A DNA stretch of 64,000 nt from Aquirickettsia sp965229725 (GTDB lineage: Bacteria; Pseudomonadota; Alphaproteobacteria; Rickettsiales; Midichloriaceae): NCBI GenBank assembly GCA_965229725.1, contig OZ245923.1:620001-684000 (forward strand), read 5' to 3'. Below are positions 54,090-63,217 of this stretch, in pieces. The notes beneath the pieces are model-generated. The model made no database searches, was not told the DNA's origin, and saw only the letters and a program-made list of their open reading frames with translations. A program made the translations under genes and the position numbers. Each line of letters starts with the position of its first letter. The stretch's first letter is position 1.

Positions 54090-55466
54090 ATGACAAAAAA
54101 TTTCTTACAAGATCTCACTTTACTAACAAAAACCATGATAGATGAATTACCAATTTGTGACATTCATGTGCATTTACCAGGGGTTATTTCTCCACAAATT
54201 GCTTGGGATTTAGGTGTAAGAAATAAATTTATATCAGTTGTAAAAGAACAAAATGGGGAATATACCCATTCGAGCGGACCACAATCTTTATCTATTTTAG
54301 ATCCACATGAACATTATATAGACATATTTAAGAGTGGATTTATACTAGATGAAAATGGAAAACCTCAAAATTTAGAATATAATATTGATGCAGATAGCTT
54401 CAAGGACTTTGATAGAATCATGGCGACAACTCAAGGACATAGGCATCCACCTGGTGGTATTCAAACTAAAGATGACATGATGTTTTTACTTGATAGCTAC
54501 CTAGAAGATTGTGTTAGACAAAAAATATTTTATACAGAACTTCAGCAAAATATAAAAATTGCATATCTACTTTTTCCTGATGATGAAGCTAAAGATGCAC
54601 GAAAAAAATTGTATCTATTATTTAAAGACGTAATCGAAAAATTCAAACAAAAAGGTATACATCTCAGATTTCTACACTGTTTCAACAAAACTAAAGCAGC
54701 AGGAGATGAAAAAACCACTCATGAAAGAACATTAGAAGCGGCTGGCTGGTTAGAAGAAACCCAAGAAATTGCACCAAATGTGTTTGTTGGAATAGAATCC
54801 GCAGGTCATGAAAAAGATGAATCTGGCTGGCCAGTGCACTTAAAAGCCGGATATGAAAAAGTACGAGACTTAGGGCTTGGTTGTGAAGCACATGGTGGCG
54901 AAGGCATTGGGGTTGAACACATGCTTGATGTTGCAAAATCATTACCAATCACCAGGCTAGCTCATGGATTTCAAGTAATTGAAGATATTGAAGTAATTGA
55001 ATTTATAAAACAAAAGGCCATTACATTAATAATGATGCCTATCATTAATTTGAATTTAGGTTTATGCCTTCACGTTAAACAGAATGATAATAACGAATAT
55101 ATTCCTTGTGCAAAAACAAAAGGAGGAAAAAAAATTCATATTAGAGATTTTTGGCAACATCCATTTTTTGAGCTATTTAGAAAACATAAAATGAAAATAA
55201 CCTTAAGCTCAGACAACCCCAACATTGGAGGTGTTCCCATAAAGGATACTATCTTAGCGCTTGCTGGTTTGAGTAGCAAATATAAACTTCCAAAGCAGGT
55301 TTATCCTTTAAAAGCAGAAGAACTCGCAATACTTTGTAGAAACGGGATTGATGCCATATTTAGCGCTGATCATATAAAGCAGGATTATAAGAATCTACTT
55401 AATACTTGGATAGAAAAACATAATTTAGACCAGGAATTTATAAATAATTACTATGGGCAAAATTAA
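54090..55466 (+). CDS. add: Adenosine deaminase-family enzyme
   Basis: The amidohydrolase deaminates adenosine (or a related purine) to inosine. Metal ligands are HVH in CDIHVHLPG near residue 25, a His-Gly-Gly-Glu (GCEAHGGEG near 270) and a conserved LAHGFQVIED. The substrate pocket uses SSDNPNIGG where the usual motif is DDP. At 458 residues it is longer than the common ~340, with a long N-terminal half. Together with guaB and guaA, divergently arranged 81 bases away, it could convert salvaged adenosine to hypoxanthine/inosine for GMP. Exact substrate is open; ADAL/AMP deaminase-like relatives exist. Confidence 0.85.
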   Translation: MTKNFLQDLTLLTKTMIDELPICDIHVHLPGVISPQIAWDLGVRNKFISVVKEQNGEYTHSSGPQSLSILDPHEHYIDIFKSGFILDENGKPQNLEYNIDADSFKDFDRIMATTQGHRHPPGGIQTKDDMMFLLDSYLEDCVRQKIFYTELQQNIKIAYLLFPDDEAKDARKKLYLLFKDVIEKFKQKGIHLRFLHCFNKTKAAGDEKTTHERTLEAAGWLEETQEIAPNVFVGIESAGHEKDESGWPVHLKAGYEKVRDLGLGCEAHGGEGIGVEHMLDVAKSLPITRLAHGFQVIEDIEVIEFIKQKAITLIMMPIINLNLGLCLHVKQNDNNEYIPCAKTKGGKKIHIRDFWQHPFFELFRKHKMKITLSSDNPNIGGVPIKDTILALAGLSSKYKLPKQVYPLKAEELAILCRNGIDAIFSADHIKQDYKNLLNTWIEKHNLDQEFINNYYGQN

Positions 55467-55484
55467 TTGCACATAGGAAGGAGA

Positions 55485-55504
55485 GGCTACGCTCAAGCAT
55501 AGCC
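55485..55504. terminator. Hairpin between convergent add and the amphipathic orphan gene
   Basis: GGCTACGC and GCATAGCC (55485-55492 and 55497-55504) pair with one mismatch around a TCAA tetraloop. It lies between the convergent stops at 55466 and 55518 and is followed by AATATAATATA. A bidirectional terminator is likely. Confidence 0.55.
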
Positions 55505-55517
55505 AATATAATATATG

Positions 55518-56528
55518 TTACATTCCCCGTCCAGTGCTTGAAGTAGACCTACTCTCTCTTACTTTATCAGCATAAGATGATTTTTGCGCTTCTGCTTTTT
55601 CAGACCTCTCTTCTTTAACTGCATTTTTACTTCTAGTATTCAAATGAGCTTCCTTATTTAGTGAAGCTTTTCTATTAACATTAAATACATCCTTTTTGAA
55701 ATCTGCTTGTTTTTTCATACCTTGAAAAGTATCCCTAAAACTTTCTCTGGATTGAATTTTTTCTGTTAATTTTTCATGATCTTGACTCATCTTATCAAGC
55801 ACAGTGTCTTGGTATTTTTGAGCAGAAATAATGGTTTTATCATCTTGTCCAGTAAAATCCATCTTTGAAAACCTACTTTGAGTATTTAGCATATCTTGGT
55901 ATGCTAATTCACTTTCCACAAGTAACTGCCCTGCACTTTTATTAAACTTATCAGCAACTGCTTGAGAAACACTTCCTTTCACTGATTGAAAAGCATCATC
56001 CATTGCAAGCACTCCTTTTTGCATTGCAATACCTAAATTTGCTACTCCACAAGACATGTCTGTGCATAAATTTTGCATTCCAGTTTTTACATCAACAAAC
56101 ATATCATGTGCACCTATTTTGATCTCATCAAAAAGCTTTCCGAGAGATTCCATAGCCTTGCCCCACATCTCAGCTATTTCTTCTCCAAATTGCTGCATTG
56201 CTTCTTTAAAATTCTCAAATTTCTGACCTGCATATTCTTTAAATTCTCCCCAAGCTACAGACATCTTATTTTTCATTTCTTCAAACCAATCTGATATAGC
56301 TTGAGATGCTGTATTATATTTTTCCGTTGTCCAATCTTTAGCAGATTGCAAACCATTTAAAACAGATTGCTTGGCATTATCTAGTTTTTCACCTTGCTCT
56401 GCCCACCACATCTCGTTTTGCAACCCCTTAAAGTCTTCAAAAGCCTCTAAAAGACCCTTATTTCCATCTTTAACTGCTTCTTGTAATAAATTTATTTGAT
56501 TATTAAGTTCCTCAGTTCTTGCATTCAT
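55518..56528 (-). CDS. Orphan amphipathic, Trp-containing helical protein with basic C-terminus
   Basis: The start is the ATG ending at 56528 (MNARTEELNNQ), preceded by GTGGGGGTG as Shine-Dalgarno; a GTG five codons upstream overlaps that site. The 336-residue product is not recognised. Residues ~1-180 are almost continuous amphipathic helix with regularly spaced Trp, Phe and Met: WWAEQGEKLDNAKQ, DWTTEKYNTASQAISDWFEEMKNKM, MQQFGEEIAEMWGKAMESLGKLFDEI. The Lys/Arg/Ser-rich C-terminus ends ADKVRESRSTSSTGRGM. A charged, flexible C-terminus is typical of type IV secretion substrates. The helical repeat also resembles apolipoprotein-like or tape-measure-like proteins. No signal peptide or Cys cluster. 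Function unknown; effector or membrane-lipid-binding protein are options. Confidence 0.6.
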   Translation of the reverse strand: MNARTEELNNQINLLQEAVKDGNKGLLEAFEDFKGLQNEMWWAEQGEKLDNAKQSVLNGLQSAKDWTTEKYNTASQAISDWFEEMKNKMSVAWGEFKEYAGQKFENFKEAMQQFGEEIAEMWGKAMESLGKLFDEIKIGAHDMFVDVKTGMQNLCTDMSCGVANLGIAMQKGVLAMDDAFQSVKGSVSQAVADKFNKSAGQLLVESELAYQDMLNTQSRFSKMDFTGQDDKTIISAQKYQDTVLDKMSQDHEKLTEKIQSRESFRDTFQGMKKQADFKKDVFNVNRKASLNKEAHLNTRSKNAVKEERSEKAEAQKSSYADKVRESRSTSSTGRGM

Positions 56529-56877
56529 GTCAAACACCCCCACTTGTTATTATTAATAAATCAATCTTACTCAGGAAATACAATTCAATTCAAGTTATAT
56601 TTTTATTTTAGAAAAATATTTTATACTTTTTTTGAATTGTTGGGGTTTGATTTTTTTAAAAGCATTATACTTTCTAGCTCAACTAACTTCTTTTATAGCT
56701 TGGGATATTTTATTGAAGGTTAATATTTCACTTAAAATCAATCCTTTTTTATCTAGCTGCCATTGTATCATTTTTTTAGCTATATTCATCCTTCTCATGG
56801 CTAATTTTCTTATGGTGGTTTGGCTATAGTTCAACAATTTAAAACAATGCTCATCCTACAACTTATAAAAACTAAGA
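56529..56877. other. Intergenic region between the amphipathic orphan and lysA
   Basis: About 350 bases without a convincing gene. A minus-strand frame at 56679-56798 (39 codons, MRRMNIAKKMIQWQLDKKGL...) with no clear Shine-Dalgarno is the only candidate and is not called. The T-rich sequence near 56600-56640 may hold the orphan gene's promoter. Confidence 0.4.
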
Positions 56878-58107
56878 CTATAATTTAATAAAACCCATTG
56901 AAGCTATTGTTTCTTCAAAGCTCATTCTATTCCTTGTAACTGAAAATTTGTTCCCATTAATTAAAATTTCAGGAGCATATGGTCTTAAGTTATATAAACT
57001 ACTCATTGAGGAGCAGTATGCACCTGCTGTAAGTATTGCAAGAATATCACCTTCCTCAGGATTTGATAACTCAATATTTTCATTTATTATATCTGTTGAT
57101 TCACAAATATTACCAACTACTTTTACTGTTTCTTTTATTCCTTCTAACTTCGATATGTTAATGATGTGATGATATGAGGAATATAATGCAGGTCTTACAA
57201 TATGATTAAACCCCGTATCCACTCCGATTATTTTTTGTTTATTGTAATCTCTAATGTTAGTAATTTTTGTAAGTAAGAATGTAGACTCAGCTACCAGGTA
57301 CTTTCCAGGCTCAAAAATTATCTTTATATTATTAGCTTCTAAGGATTTATATTTTTTATAGTGCTGATTAATTACTGATGCAAATTGAGTTAAGTCAACT
57401 TCTTTATCTGTTGGTTTATATTTCACACCAAATCCACCACCCAGGTCAATAAATTGCAAATCGACCATTTGCTCTGCAAGCTTAAACATAAAATCAACCA
57501 TTAGTGTAAAATTTTTAGTGTCATATAAACCTGAGCCTAAATGGCAATGCAATCCTACTAATTTTAAATTATTGTCGCTGATTATCTTGAGTGCCTCATA
57601 AATCTGAGTGTAATATATGCCAAATTTTGAGTCCTCCCCCCCAGTTATAATTTGCTTAAATTCACCGTCTCCAAATCCTGGATTAATTCTAATTGATATT
57701 TCAGCACCACTATATCTTTTTGCAAAAGAATTTAGTTCTGAAATCGAGCCTAAATTTACCATGACCCCAGAATTTCTTGCTTGCTCTAATTCATCTGCAT
57801 CACAATTATTACCTGTAAATAAAATTTGACTATTATCAAACCCTAGCTTTTTTGCTAGTTTTATTTCAAATGGAGATATAGTCTCAATTCCATTAATTCC
57901 TGCTTCCTTGAGTACATTGATTATTATGGGATTAAAATTAGCTTTTATGGCATAAAACAGCAAACAATTTTTATTAAATGCTTTTTGCATACTATTCACT
58001 TTCTGTTTTAAAATTGCTGTGTCTGTAACAAAAACAGGGGTATTTATTTTTTCAACTATCTCAAATAATAATTCTAAGTTATTTTTAAAAAAATCTATTG
58101 ATTGCAT
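56878..58107 (-). CDS. lysA: Diaminopimelate decarboxylase
   Basis: LysA decarboxylates meso-diaminopimelate to lysine with pyridoxal phosphate. The PLP Lys lies in FYAIKANFNP (K55). The fold type III barrel shows GINGIETISPFEI, HCHLGSGLYD (about 184-193), FIDLGGGFGVKY and FEPGKYLVA. The second-domain CESTD and GAYCSSMSS motifs complete the active site. Length 409. It overlaps lysC by 13 bases. Because meso-diaminopimelate also builds peptidoglycan, LysA shows a surplus for lysine; the rest of the DAP pathway is outside the window. Confidence 0.94.
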   Translation of the reverse strand: MQSIDFFKNNLELLFEIVEKINTPVFVTDTAILKQKVNSMQKAFNKNCLLFYAIKANFNPIIINVLKEAGINGIETISPFEIKLAKKLGFDNSQILFTGNNCDADELEQARNSGVMVNLGSISELNSFAKRYSGAEISIRINPGFGDGEFKQIITGGEDSKFGIYYTQIYEALKIISDNNLKLVGLHCHLGSGLYDTKNFTLMVDFMFKLAEQMVDLQFIDLGGGFGVKYKPTDKEVDLTQFASVINQHYKKYKSLEANNIKIIFEPGKYLVAESTFLLTKITNIRDYNKQKIIGVDTGFNHIVRPALYSSYHHIINISKLEGIKETVKVVGNICESTDIINENIELSNPEEGDILAILTAGAYCSSMSSLYNLRPYAPEILINGNKFSVTRNRMSFEETIASMGFIKL

Positions 58108-59471
58108 TCTTCCTCTTTTAAAAATTTCTGATGCAGTGCTTTTAATATTGTCTTTGTTTTATTTTCATCAATTAACATAGTTATGTTGTTACCGGACGCA
58201 CTTACACTAATTGTATATATTTTGGTATCAAGTTCCATACATAATGTAAAAATACCAGCAAGAAGTCTTTTATCTGATGTAATTTCATTGCCAATAAAAC
58301 ACAATTTTGTAATGGTGTTTTTTACTTTTACTGTGGCAAAACTTTCCAATATTTTAAGTAATTTTTTAGAGTAATCTTCACTTTTGATGGAAAAAGTAAA
58401 TGAGATTTCAGATGTAGCACATACATCAATTGGTATGTTATGTTCGGCAACAATTGAAGTCACTCTTTTTACAAATCCAACTCCATTAATAATACTAGTA
58501 TTTTCTAACGTAATAATTGTATTACCTGGGCTTGCAACTATGCCTTTGGCATGAGGAGCATTTTTTGTAATTTTTGTTCCTTTAAATGAGTTATCAAAAG
58601 TGTTATAAACATATACAGGTATATTTTTTTCAACAGCAAGCGCAATGGTGTCTGGATGCACCACTTTAGCACCACTATAAGCCATTTCAGACATCACGTT
58701 CATATCTAAACTTGGCCATGAAAATGCATCTTTAACAATGCGTGGATCAGCAGTCATAATTCCATTAACATCTGTCCATATTTCAACTTCATTTGCATTT
58801 AAGACCATCGCCAAAATTGAGGCTGTATAATCACTCCCTCCCCTACCTAACAATGTAATGTTACCATGAGTATCTTTTCCTATAAATCCTGTAACAACAG
58901 GTACGATTTTCTTAGAAAAAATTGGCCTTAATATTTTTTTTGAGGATAAATTTGTTGCTTGAAAATTAACTTTTGCCTTGAGGTAGTTATTGTCCGTTCT
59001 TATAATTCTTTCTGATTCAATTCTTTGTGATTTAATACCAATTTTTTCAAGGGCCAAAAACATGAGTAGAGATGAAAGTTTTTCTCCAAACGCACAGATC
59101 CTCGCCTCAGTTTTATCAGTCAAGTCTCCAACCAGACTTGTACCATAGCTTATAGCTTCGAGTTTATTAATAATTGGTTCAAATTCTTGGGTCCATAAAT
59201 TTTCTGTTTTTTGATCATCTAGTATTAAATTTTTAAGAATTTGTCTGTGAATATTTGATATTTCAATAACTTTTGATTTAACTAATCTCGGCTTAGTTTT
59301 TCTTGCAAGTCTAATTATTTCTATTAATTTATCTGTTATTCCTCCCACTGCAGAAACCGTAACAACAACTAAGGATTCATTAATTTTTTTCTTAATAATT
59401 TTAGCACATTCTTGAATTGATTTAGCACTTCCCATTGAGGTACCACCAAATTTAATGGATTTTAGATGCAT
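58095..59471 (-). CDS. lysC: Aspartate kinase
   Basis: Aspartokinase makes aspartyl phosphate, the entry to lysine/DAP, threonine and methionine. The start is the ATG ending at 59471 (MHLKSIKFGGTSMGS), because the family N-terminus KFGGTS begins there; the earlier ATG adds an unlikely Tyr/Phe-rich leader. GRGGSDYTASILAMVLNANEVEIWTDVNGIMTADPRIV carries the catalytic and Asp-binding residues near residue 210. Two ACT domains in the C-terminal ~160 residues (VAEHNIPIDVCATSEISFTFSI) can bind lysine. The 458-residue length is normal for a lysine-sensitive type III enzyme. Overlap with lysA (13 bases) means co-translation. Confidence 0.95.
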   Translation of the reverse strand: MHLKSIKFGGTSMGSAKSIQECAKIIKKKINESLVVVTVSAVGGITDKLIEIIRLARKTKPRLVKSKVIEISNIHRQILKNLILDDQKTENLWTQEFEPIINKLEAISYGTSLVGDLTDKTEARICAFGEKLSSLLMFLALEKIGIKSQRIESERIIRTDNNYLKAKVNFQATNLSSKKILRPIFSKKIVPVVTGFIGKDTHGNITLLGRGGSDYTASILAMVLNANEVEIWTDVNGIMTADPRIVKDAFSWPSLDMNVMSEMAYSGAKVVHPDTIALAVEKNIPVYVYNTFDNSFKGTKITKNAPHAKGIVASPGNTIITLENTSIINGVGFVKRVTSIVAEHNIPIDVCATSEISFTFSIKSEDYSKKLLKILESFATVKVKNTITKLCFIGNEITSDKRLLAGIFTLCMELDTKIYTISVSASGNNITMLIDENKTKTILKALHQKFLKEEECNQ

Positions 59472-59847
59472 AAAAAATCTACAGTAAATTTCAAAGTAAT
59501 ACTTATATATAAAATTAAAATATAGTTCAAGGATATTTATTTGCAAAAAATACAACCTTCTCTTTACACCGCATATACCTTAACTTTCACATAAAAAATA
59601 TAATTATCAAATATATAAATACAAGATAAATTTTAACTTAGCGAAAATATTTAAATTAATATTTAAAGTATAAATTCTCAGTAATTAACAACTGAGTACA
59701 GTATTGATCAAGAGTAGAAATTAACAGCCATTATTATAATTTCAAAAGGGATTTTTAGCAACAACAGTAGATAAATATAGAGTTATATATGATTTGTACT
59801 AAAAGGTAGTCTCATGCACTTATTTGATTAGCCTAATAGTAATTAAA
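59472..59847. other. Intergenic region upstream of lysC with small inverted repeats
   Basis: About 375 bases with no convincing gene. The region from 59472 to 59555 is the upstream leader of lysC. An inverted repeat CTCAGT (59677-59682) / ACTGAG (59691-59696) and AT-rich palindromes lie further upstream. No tRNA-like cloverleaf was seen. Confidence 0.4.
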
Positions 59848-61848
59848 TTATTTACGTTTTTTTGTTAAGCTCTCATTGCTTAATTTAAACATCCTATTCT
59901 CAAGATGCACATTGCCATGTATGCCAAGTTTATCTCCAATTATTGCAATAAGTTTCACAAAATAGTTGTTGCTCTCTTCTACCATCTTCTTTTGCTTACC
60001 TGCCTTCAATCCTTTTATCGTTTCCAAGTTGTGCTGTCTGTCCATTTGCTTTATAAACAGCGCTTCATCATCACCCAATTTTTGCAATCTATTTATGGTT
60101 TCTTCAAAACTAAGCTTTATGTGCTTTCCATTTTCAAATCTCTTATTCGTCAACCTATCCACTATTTGAGCAATACGAGCATTAAACTTCTCCTCTATCA
60201 GCCCCACAGTACATTCTGAATCTTCCACTGTATCATGCAATATTGCAGCAACTATCACATCCGTTTTGCAATAACGCTCTGCCACCATCTCAGCTACCTT
60301 GAGTGGATGAAAGTAAAATGGGTGATCTCCTGTTTTTCGCATCTGCTTATCATGCCATTTCTTAGCAAATGTAACGGCTTTTTCTATCAGTTTCATATTT
60401 AGCTTCACATTCTTTTCCTTGCTAAATTCATCCAACTTATTCATTAACTTTGTTGAGTACATACACCTATGACTGAATGGCTCATACTCATCTCCCAAGT
60501 CTTCATAATCATAATCTTCCTCTTTCCCTGCAGTATCGTCATGTGGAAAATCCTCATGTGGGTAGTTATGATACGACCCTCGTTTTATTTCTAGTTTTTT
60601 AAGATAAGAAAGTCCCCATAAACAGCCTATTATACATGGGATATAAAAAACCAATATACAGTAATGCCCCATATATTTTGAAAGTGGTACTACCCCAAAA
60701 GAAACCGTACCAAACCCTAAAGCAGTTCCAATACCGAATATAGTGGCAATGATAACAAAACGTTTTTCAACTGGAAAATGTTTTATCCACATAGCTTCAT
60801 TATAAAATGAATTGATACAAGCATATATTAATATTTGTAAAAAAAGTATCAAAGATAAATTTTTAATATTTTCAAGGCAGTAAGGAACAAGGGGTATGAT
60901 AACAAGCACTAAAATGAAATTATATCTTAATACTTTTACAGGATGATACTTTTTTGAAAATAAAGTTAACATGACAATTCCTAAAACACCAAAAAATGCG
61001 AGCTTTAGATTATGATTTACAATATCCTGAGGGCTCATTCCAAAAGAATTTTTTATCAATGCCCCAATATATGTGTATGAAATATAAAAACTAAATGGCA
61101 TAATGATCACACCAAAAAATAATGCAAGAATAGCTTTTTTATCATATTTCAGATCCTGGCTGGGTGTGTACATTTTGCTTCCACTTTGCCCTTCTTTTAA
61201 TTTCATTCTAGTTTTATAATCTGCAAAATCAGGAGTTTCCCTGAGCCTCGTTCTTGCAAAAACTCCAATCACAGCAATAATCGCACCTATCCAAAATGCC
61301 AGCCGCCAATTGAAATCTGCGAATAGTGCAAATGAAGCAATAACTAAAGCAAATAAACCACCAAGACGTCTAGCAATATCTATAACACCACTTGCAACAT
61401 ATCTGTGAGGAGTTTTTAAAAATTCATTCATGTATATCAAAGCTCCCATGCCTTCTCCCAAAGATGAAAAACCTTGTACAACTCTGCACAGTATAACGCC
61501 AAACGTTGCATATATCCCTATCTCTGCGTAAGTTGGGAGTTTTGCAATCATTGCGCATGCTCCAGACATTAAAAATGTGGTGAGTATTATAGTAAATTTC
61601 CTACCCATTGCATCACCAATTTTACCTATTATAAAACCACCTATTGGTCTTAATATAAAAGTAGAGGAAAAAGCAAATGCAGCAAGCAATTGAGTGGTTG
61701 TTGGATCTGATTTTGGGAAAAATAAATCATTCAAAAGAACTGCCATATGGACATATAGCATTAAATCAAAGTATTCCAAGAAAGTACCAATTGATAAAAT
61801 ACCAATCGTCTCTTTTTGTTGTCTCGTAAATTTATTGTTAGCTTCCAT
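59848..61848 (-). CDS. MFS proline/betaine-type symporter fused to a SpoT-like HD hydrolase domain
   Basis: The 666-residue protein combines two modules. Residues 1-420 form a 12-helix MHS-family transporter (LEYFDLMLYVHMAVLLND, RPIGGFIIGKIGDAMGRK, RETPDF), close to ProP, which takes up proline, betaine or similar solutes. An acidic linker (430-460) follows. Residues ~480-640 are a RelA/SpoT-type HD domain: FHPLKVAE (H514), VAAILHDTVEDSECT (H538-D539) and MDRQHNLET (D603). This domain hydrolyses (p)ppGpp to GTP or GDP. The synthetase domain and the TGS/ACT regulatory domains are missing, so this is hydrolase-only. Rickettsiales carry many single-domain SpoT paralogues, but a fusion with a solute carrier links osmolyte or nutrient import to alarmone breakdown; this link is inference. 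Monocistronic. Confidence 0.88.
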   Translation of the reverse strand: MEANNKFTRQQKETIGILSIGTFLEYFDLMLYVHMAVLLNDLFFPKSDPTTTQLLAAFAFSSTFILRPIGGFIIGKIGDAMGRKFTIILTTFLMSGACAMIAKLPTYAEIGIYATFGVILCRVVQGFSSLGEGMGALIYMNEFLKTPHRYVASGVIDIARRLGGLFALVIASFALFADFNWRLAFWIGAIIAVIGVFARTRLRETPDFADYKTRMKLKEGQSGSKMYTPSQDLKYDKKAILALFFGVIIMPFSFYISYTYIGALIKNSFGMSPQDIVNHNLKLAFFGVLGIVMLTLFSKKYHPVKVLRYNFILVLVIIPLVPYCLENIKNLSLILFLQILIYACINSFYNEAMWIKHFPVEKRFVIIATIFGIGTALGFGTVSFGVVPLSKYMGHYCILVFYIPCIIGCLWGLSYLKKLEIKRGSYHNYPHEDFPHDDTAGKEEDYDYEDLGDEYEPFSHRCMYSTKLMNKLDEFSKEKNVKLNMKLIEKAVTFAKKWHDKQMRKTGDHPFYFHPLKVAEMVAERYCKTDVIVAAILHDTVEDSECTVGLIEEKFNARIAQIVDRLTNKRFENGKHIKLSFEETINRLQKLGDDEALFIKQMDRQHNLETIKGLKAGKQKKMVEESNNYFVKLIAIIGDKLGIHGNVHLENRMFKLSNESLTKKRK

Positions 61849-62068
61849 GATAATTTATTCCCAAAATTATATCCGCAAAAAGGCTTGCATAATTAAATGG
61901 AATTGTAAAGCTTTTTTTAGAATTAAAAATTATAAAAAAGGAATAAAGACAAGATATAGAATTTTAGATAAGCATATAACAAGGAGGGCTGAAACTTAAT
62001 TATTAAGCATAAAAACCCATTTTTACCTTATTATTTTAGCATTTTTTCTGGCAATACCTAAAATTGAA

Positions 62069-62665
62069 TTATTGATTTACCCTTCTTATATCGGATTTGA
62101 CTAATATATAGTTTTTAACTTTAACCACACCTTTAATTTCTCCTGCAATAGATAGCGCAGTCTCTAGTTCTTTTTGTGTTTCCGCGACACCTAAAAGGTA
62201 TATCACTTTATCATAGACCATCATTTTATAATTTACTGAATGAATCTCTTTATTGACTAAAAACTTAGTTCTCAATTTAGTAGAGATCCACATATCCGTT
62301 GGTAAACTTGCTTCATTCTCTTTAGAAATAACTACATCATCAATAACTTCTTTCACACCTCTTACCATCCAAGCCAACTTTTCTGCTTCTTCCTTATACT
62401 CAATATCTGTTGTATATCCAACTAATAATACCCTACCCTCATATACTTCTAATGAAATTCCTCTTAATGAATTATCCACATTATTTTTTACATATTGATG
62501 TCTAATTTTTGTAGCAATTACCTTGTCATCTATAATATTGCCTACAGATCTTTCATCTGCAATCATTGCACCTGTAGTTGCTGTTGTTGCGATACCAATA
62601 ACCGCACAATTATTAATGTTTAAGAGTAAAAATATCACACAAAACGACTTCAAAACTATATTCAT
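62069..62665 (-). CDS. Lipoprotein with two BON domains (DolP/OsmY-like)
   Basis: The 198-residue protein has a signal sequence ending in the lipobox NINNC (Cys20), so it is probably a lipoprotein. Two BON domains follow (about 50-118 and 125-190): the first contains GISLEVYEGRVLLVGYT and VRGVKEVIDDVVI, the second YKMMVYDKVIYLLGVA and IKGVVKVKNYIL. Such proteins bind phospholipids and maintain outer-membrane integrity (DolP) or respond to osmotic stress (OsmY). It is a minus-strand gene 220 bases from the MFS-HD gene start. Confidence 0.87.
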   Translation of the reverse strand: MNIVLKSFCVIFLLLNINNCAVIGIATTATTGAMIADERSVGNIIDDKVIATKIRHQYVKNNVDNSLRGISLEVYEGRVLLVGYTTDIEYKEEAEKLAWMVRGVKEVIDDVVISKENEASLPTDMWISTKLRTKFLVNKEIHSVNYKMMVYDKVIYLLGVAETQKELETALSIAGEIKGVVKVKNYILVKSDIRRVNQ

Positions 62666-62738
62666 AAATAAAAGAAGAAAATTACATAGGGTATATTATA
62701 ACCAATAATGTGAAAATTGAAAGCTTTAAACAAAATTG

Positions 62739-63197
62739 TTATAGTGAATGCGCCAAACTATAATTTGAATCATGCAACACATATTGAAATGCAGTTTGAT
62801 TAAATAAATCAATAAAAATTGGAGCCCTAGAATTCACAACCAGTTTTAGCTTACCATCAATACTTTTAGTTGAGCAAAGTAATATAGTAGCAACTTTATC
62901 TTCATTTATCCCTAGGATATTAGCTGCATCAAGTAGATCTTTTTGCTTAACAATATTGTTATTCAAAGATATTGGCAATGTTAAAAAACATAACTGCTCA
63001 CTTTCTATGGATTGCAATAATTTAAACGACTTATATTTATCACTATTTGCATCAGCTAAACAAAATGTTTTTGAATCTGCAATACCGATTAAGCCTTTAG
63101 GGAAAAAAATTTTACACTTTGTATTTACTTCAACATAACCAAATTTATTTTGAAAAATCAAAATATCATTTTTTTCTATCCCCTTTTTTTTTAACAT
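62739..63197 (-). CDS. fliW: Flagellar assembly factor FliW
   Basis: FliW binds flagellin and, in Bacillus and Campylobacter, frees or occupies CsrA to control flagellin translation. The 152-residue protein has the family pattern: FFPKGLIGIADSKTFCLADAN, FKLLQSIESEQLCFLTLPI, and KLKLVVNSRAPIFIDLFNQTAFQYVL (NxxAPI..N......Q). A good AAAGGGG Shine-Dalgarno precedes the ATG. It lies 20 bases downstream of flgL, as in many firmicutes and epsilonproteobacteria. In alphaproteobacteria the FlbT/FlaF pair is usual; neither is in the window. It should be the partner of a CsrA not seen here. Confidence 0.82.
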   Translation of the reverse strand: MLKKKGIEKNDILIFQNKFGYVEVNTKCKIFFPKGLIGIADSKTFCLADANSDKYKSFKLLQSIESEQLCFLTLPISLNNNIVKQKDLLDAANILGINEDKVATILLCSTKSIDGKLKLVVNSRAPIFIDLFNQTAFQYVLHDSNYSLAHSL

Positions 63198-63217
63198 TCA
63201 TCCCCTTTCATTAGTTA

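Noticed and set aside
56679..56798. Minus-strand 39-codon frame (MRRMNIAKKM...)
   Set aside because: It is short, has no clear Shine-Dalgarno and no recognisable family. It could be real, but evidence is insufficient.
59905..60219. Plus-strand ORFs opposite the HD domain
   Set aside because: Antisense of the HD coding sequence; Phe/Ser/Leu-rich shadow without homology.
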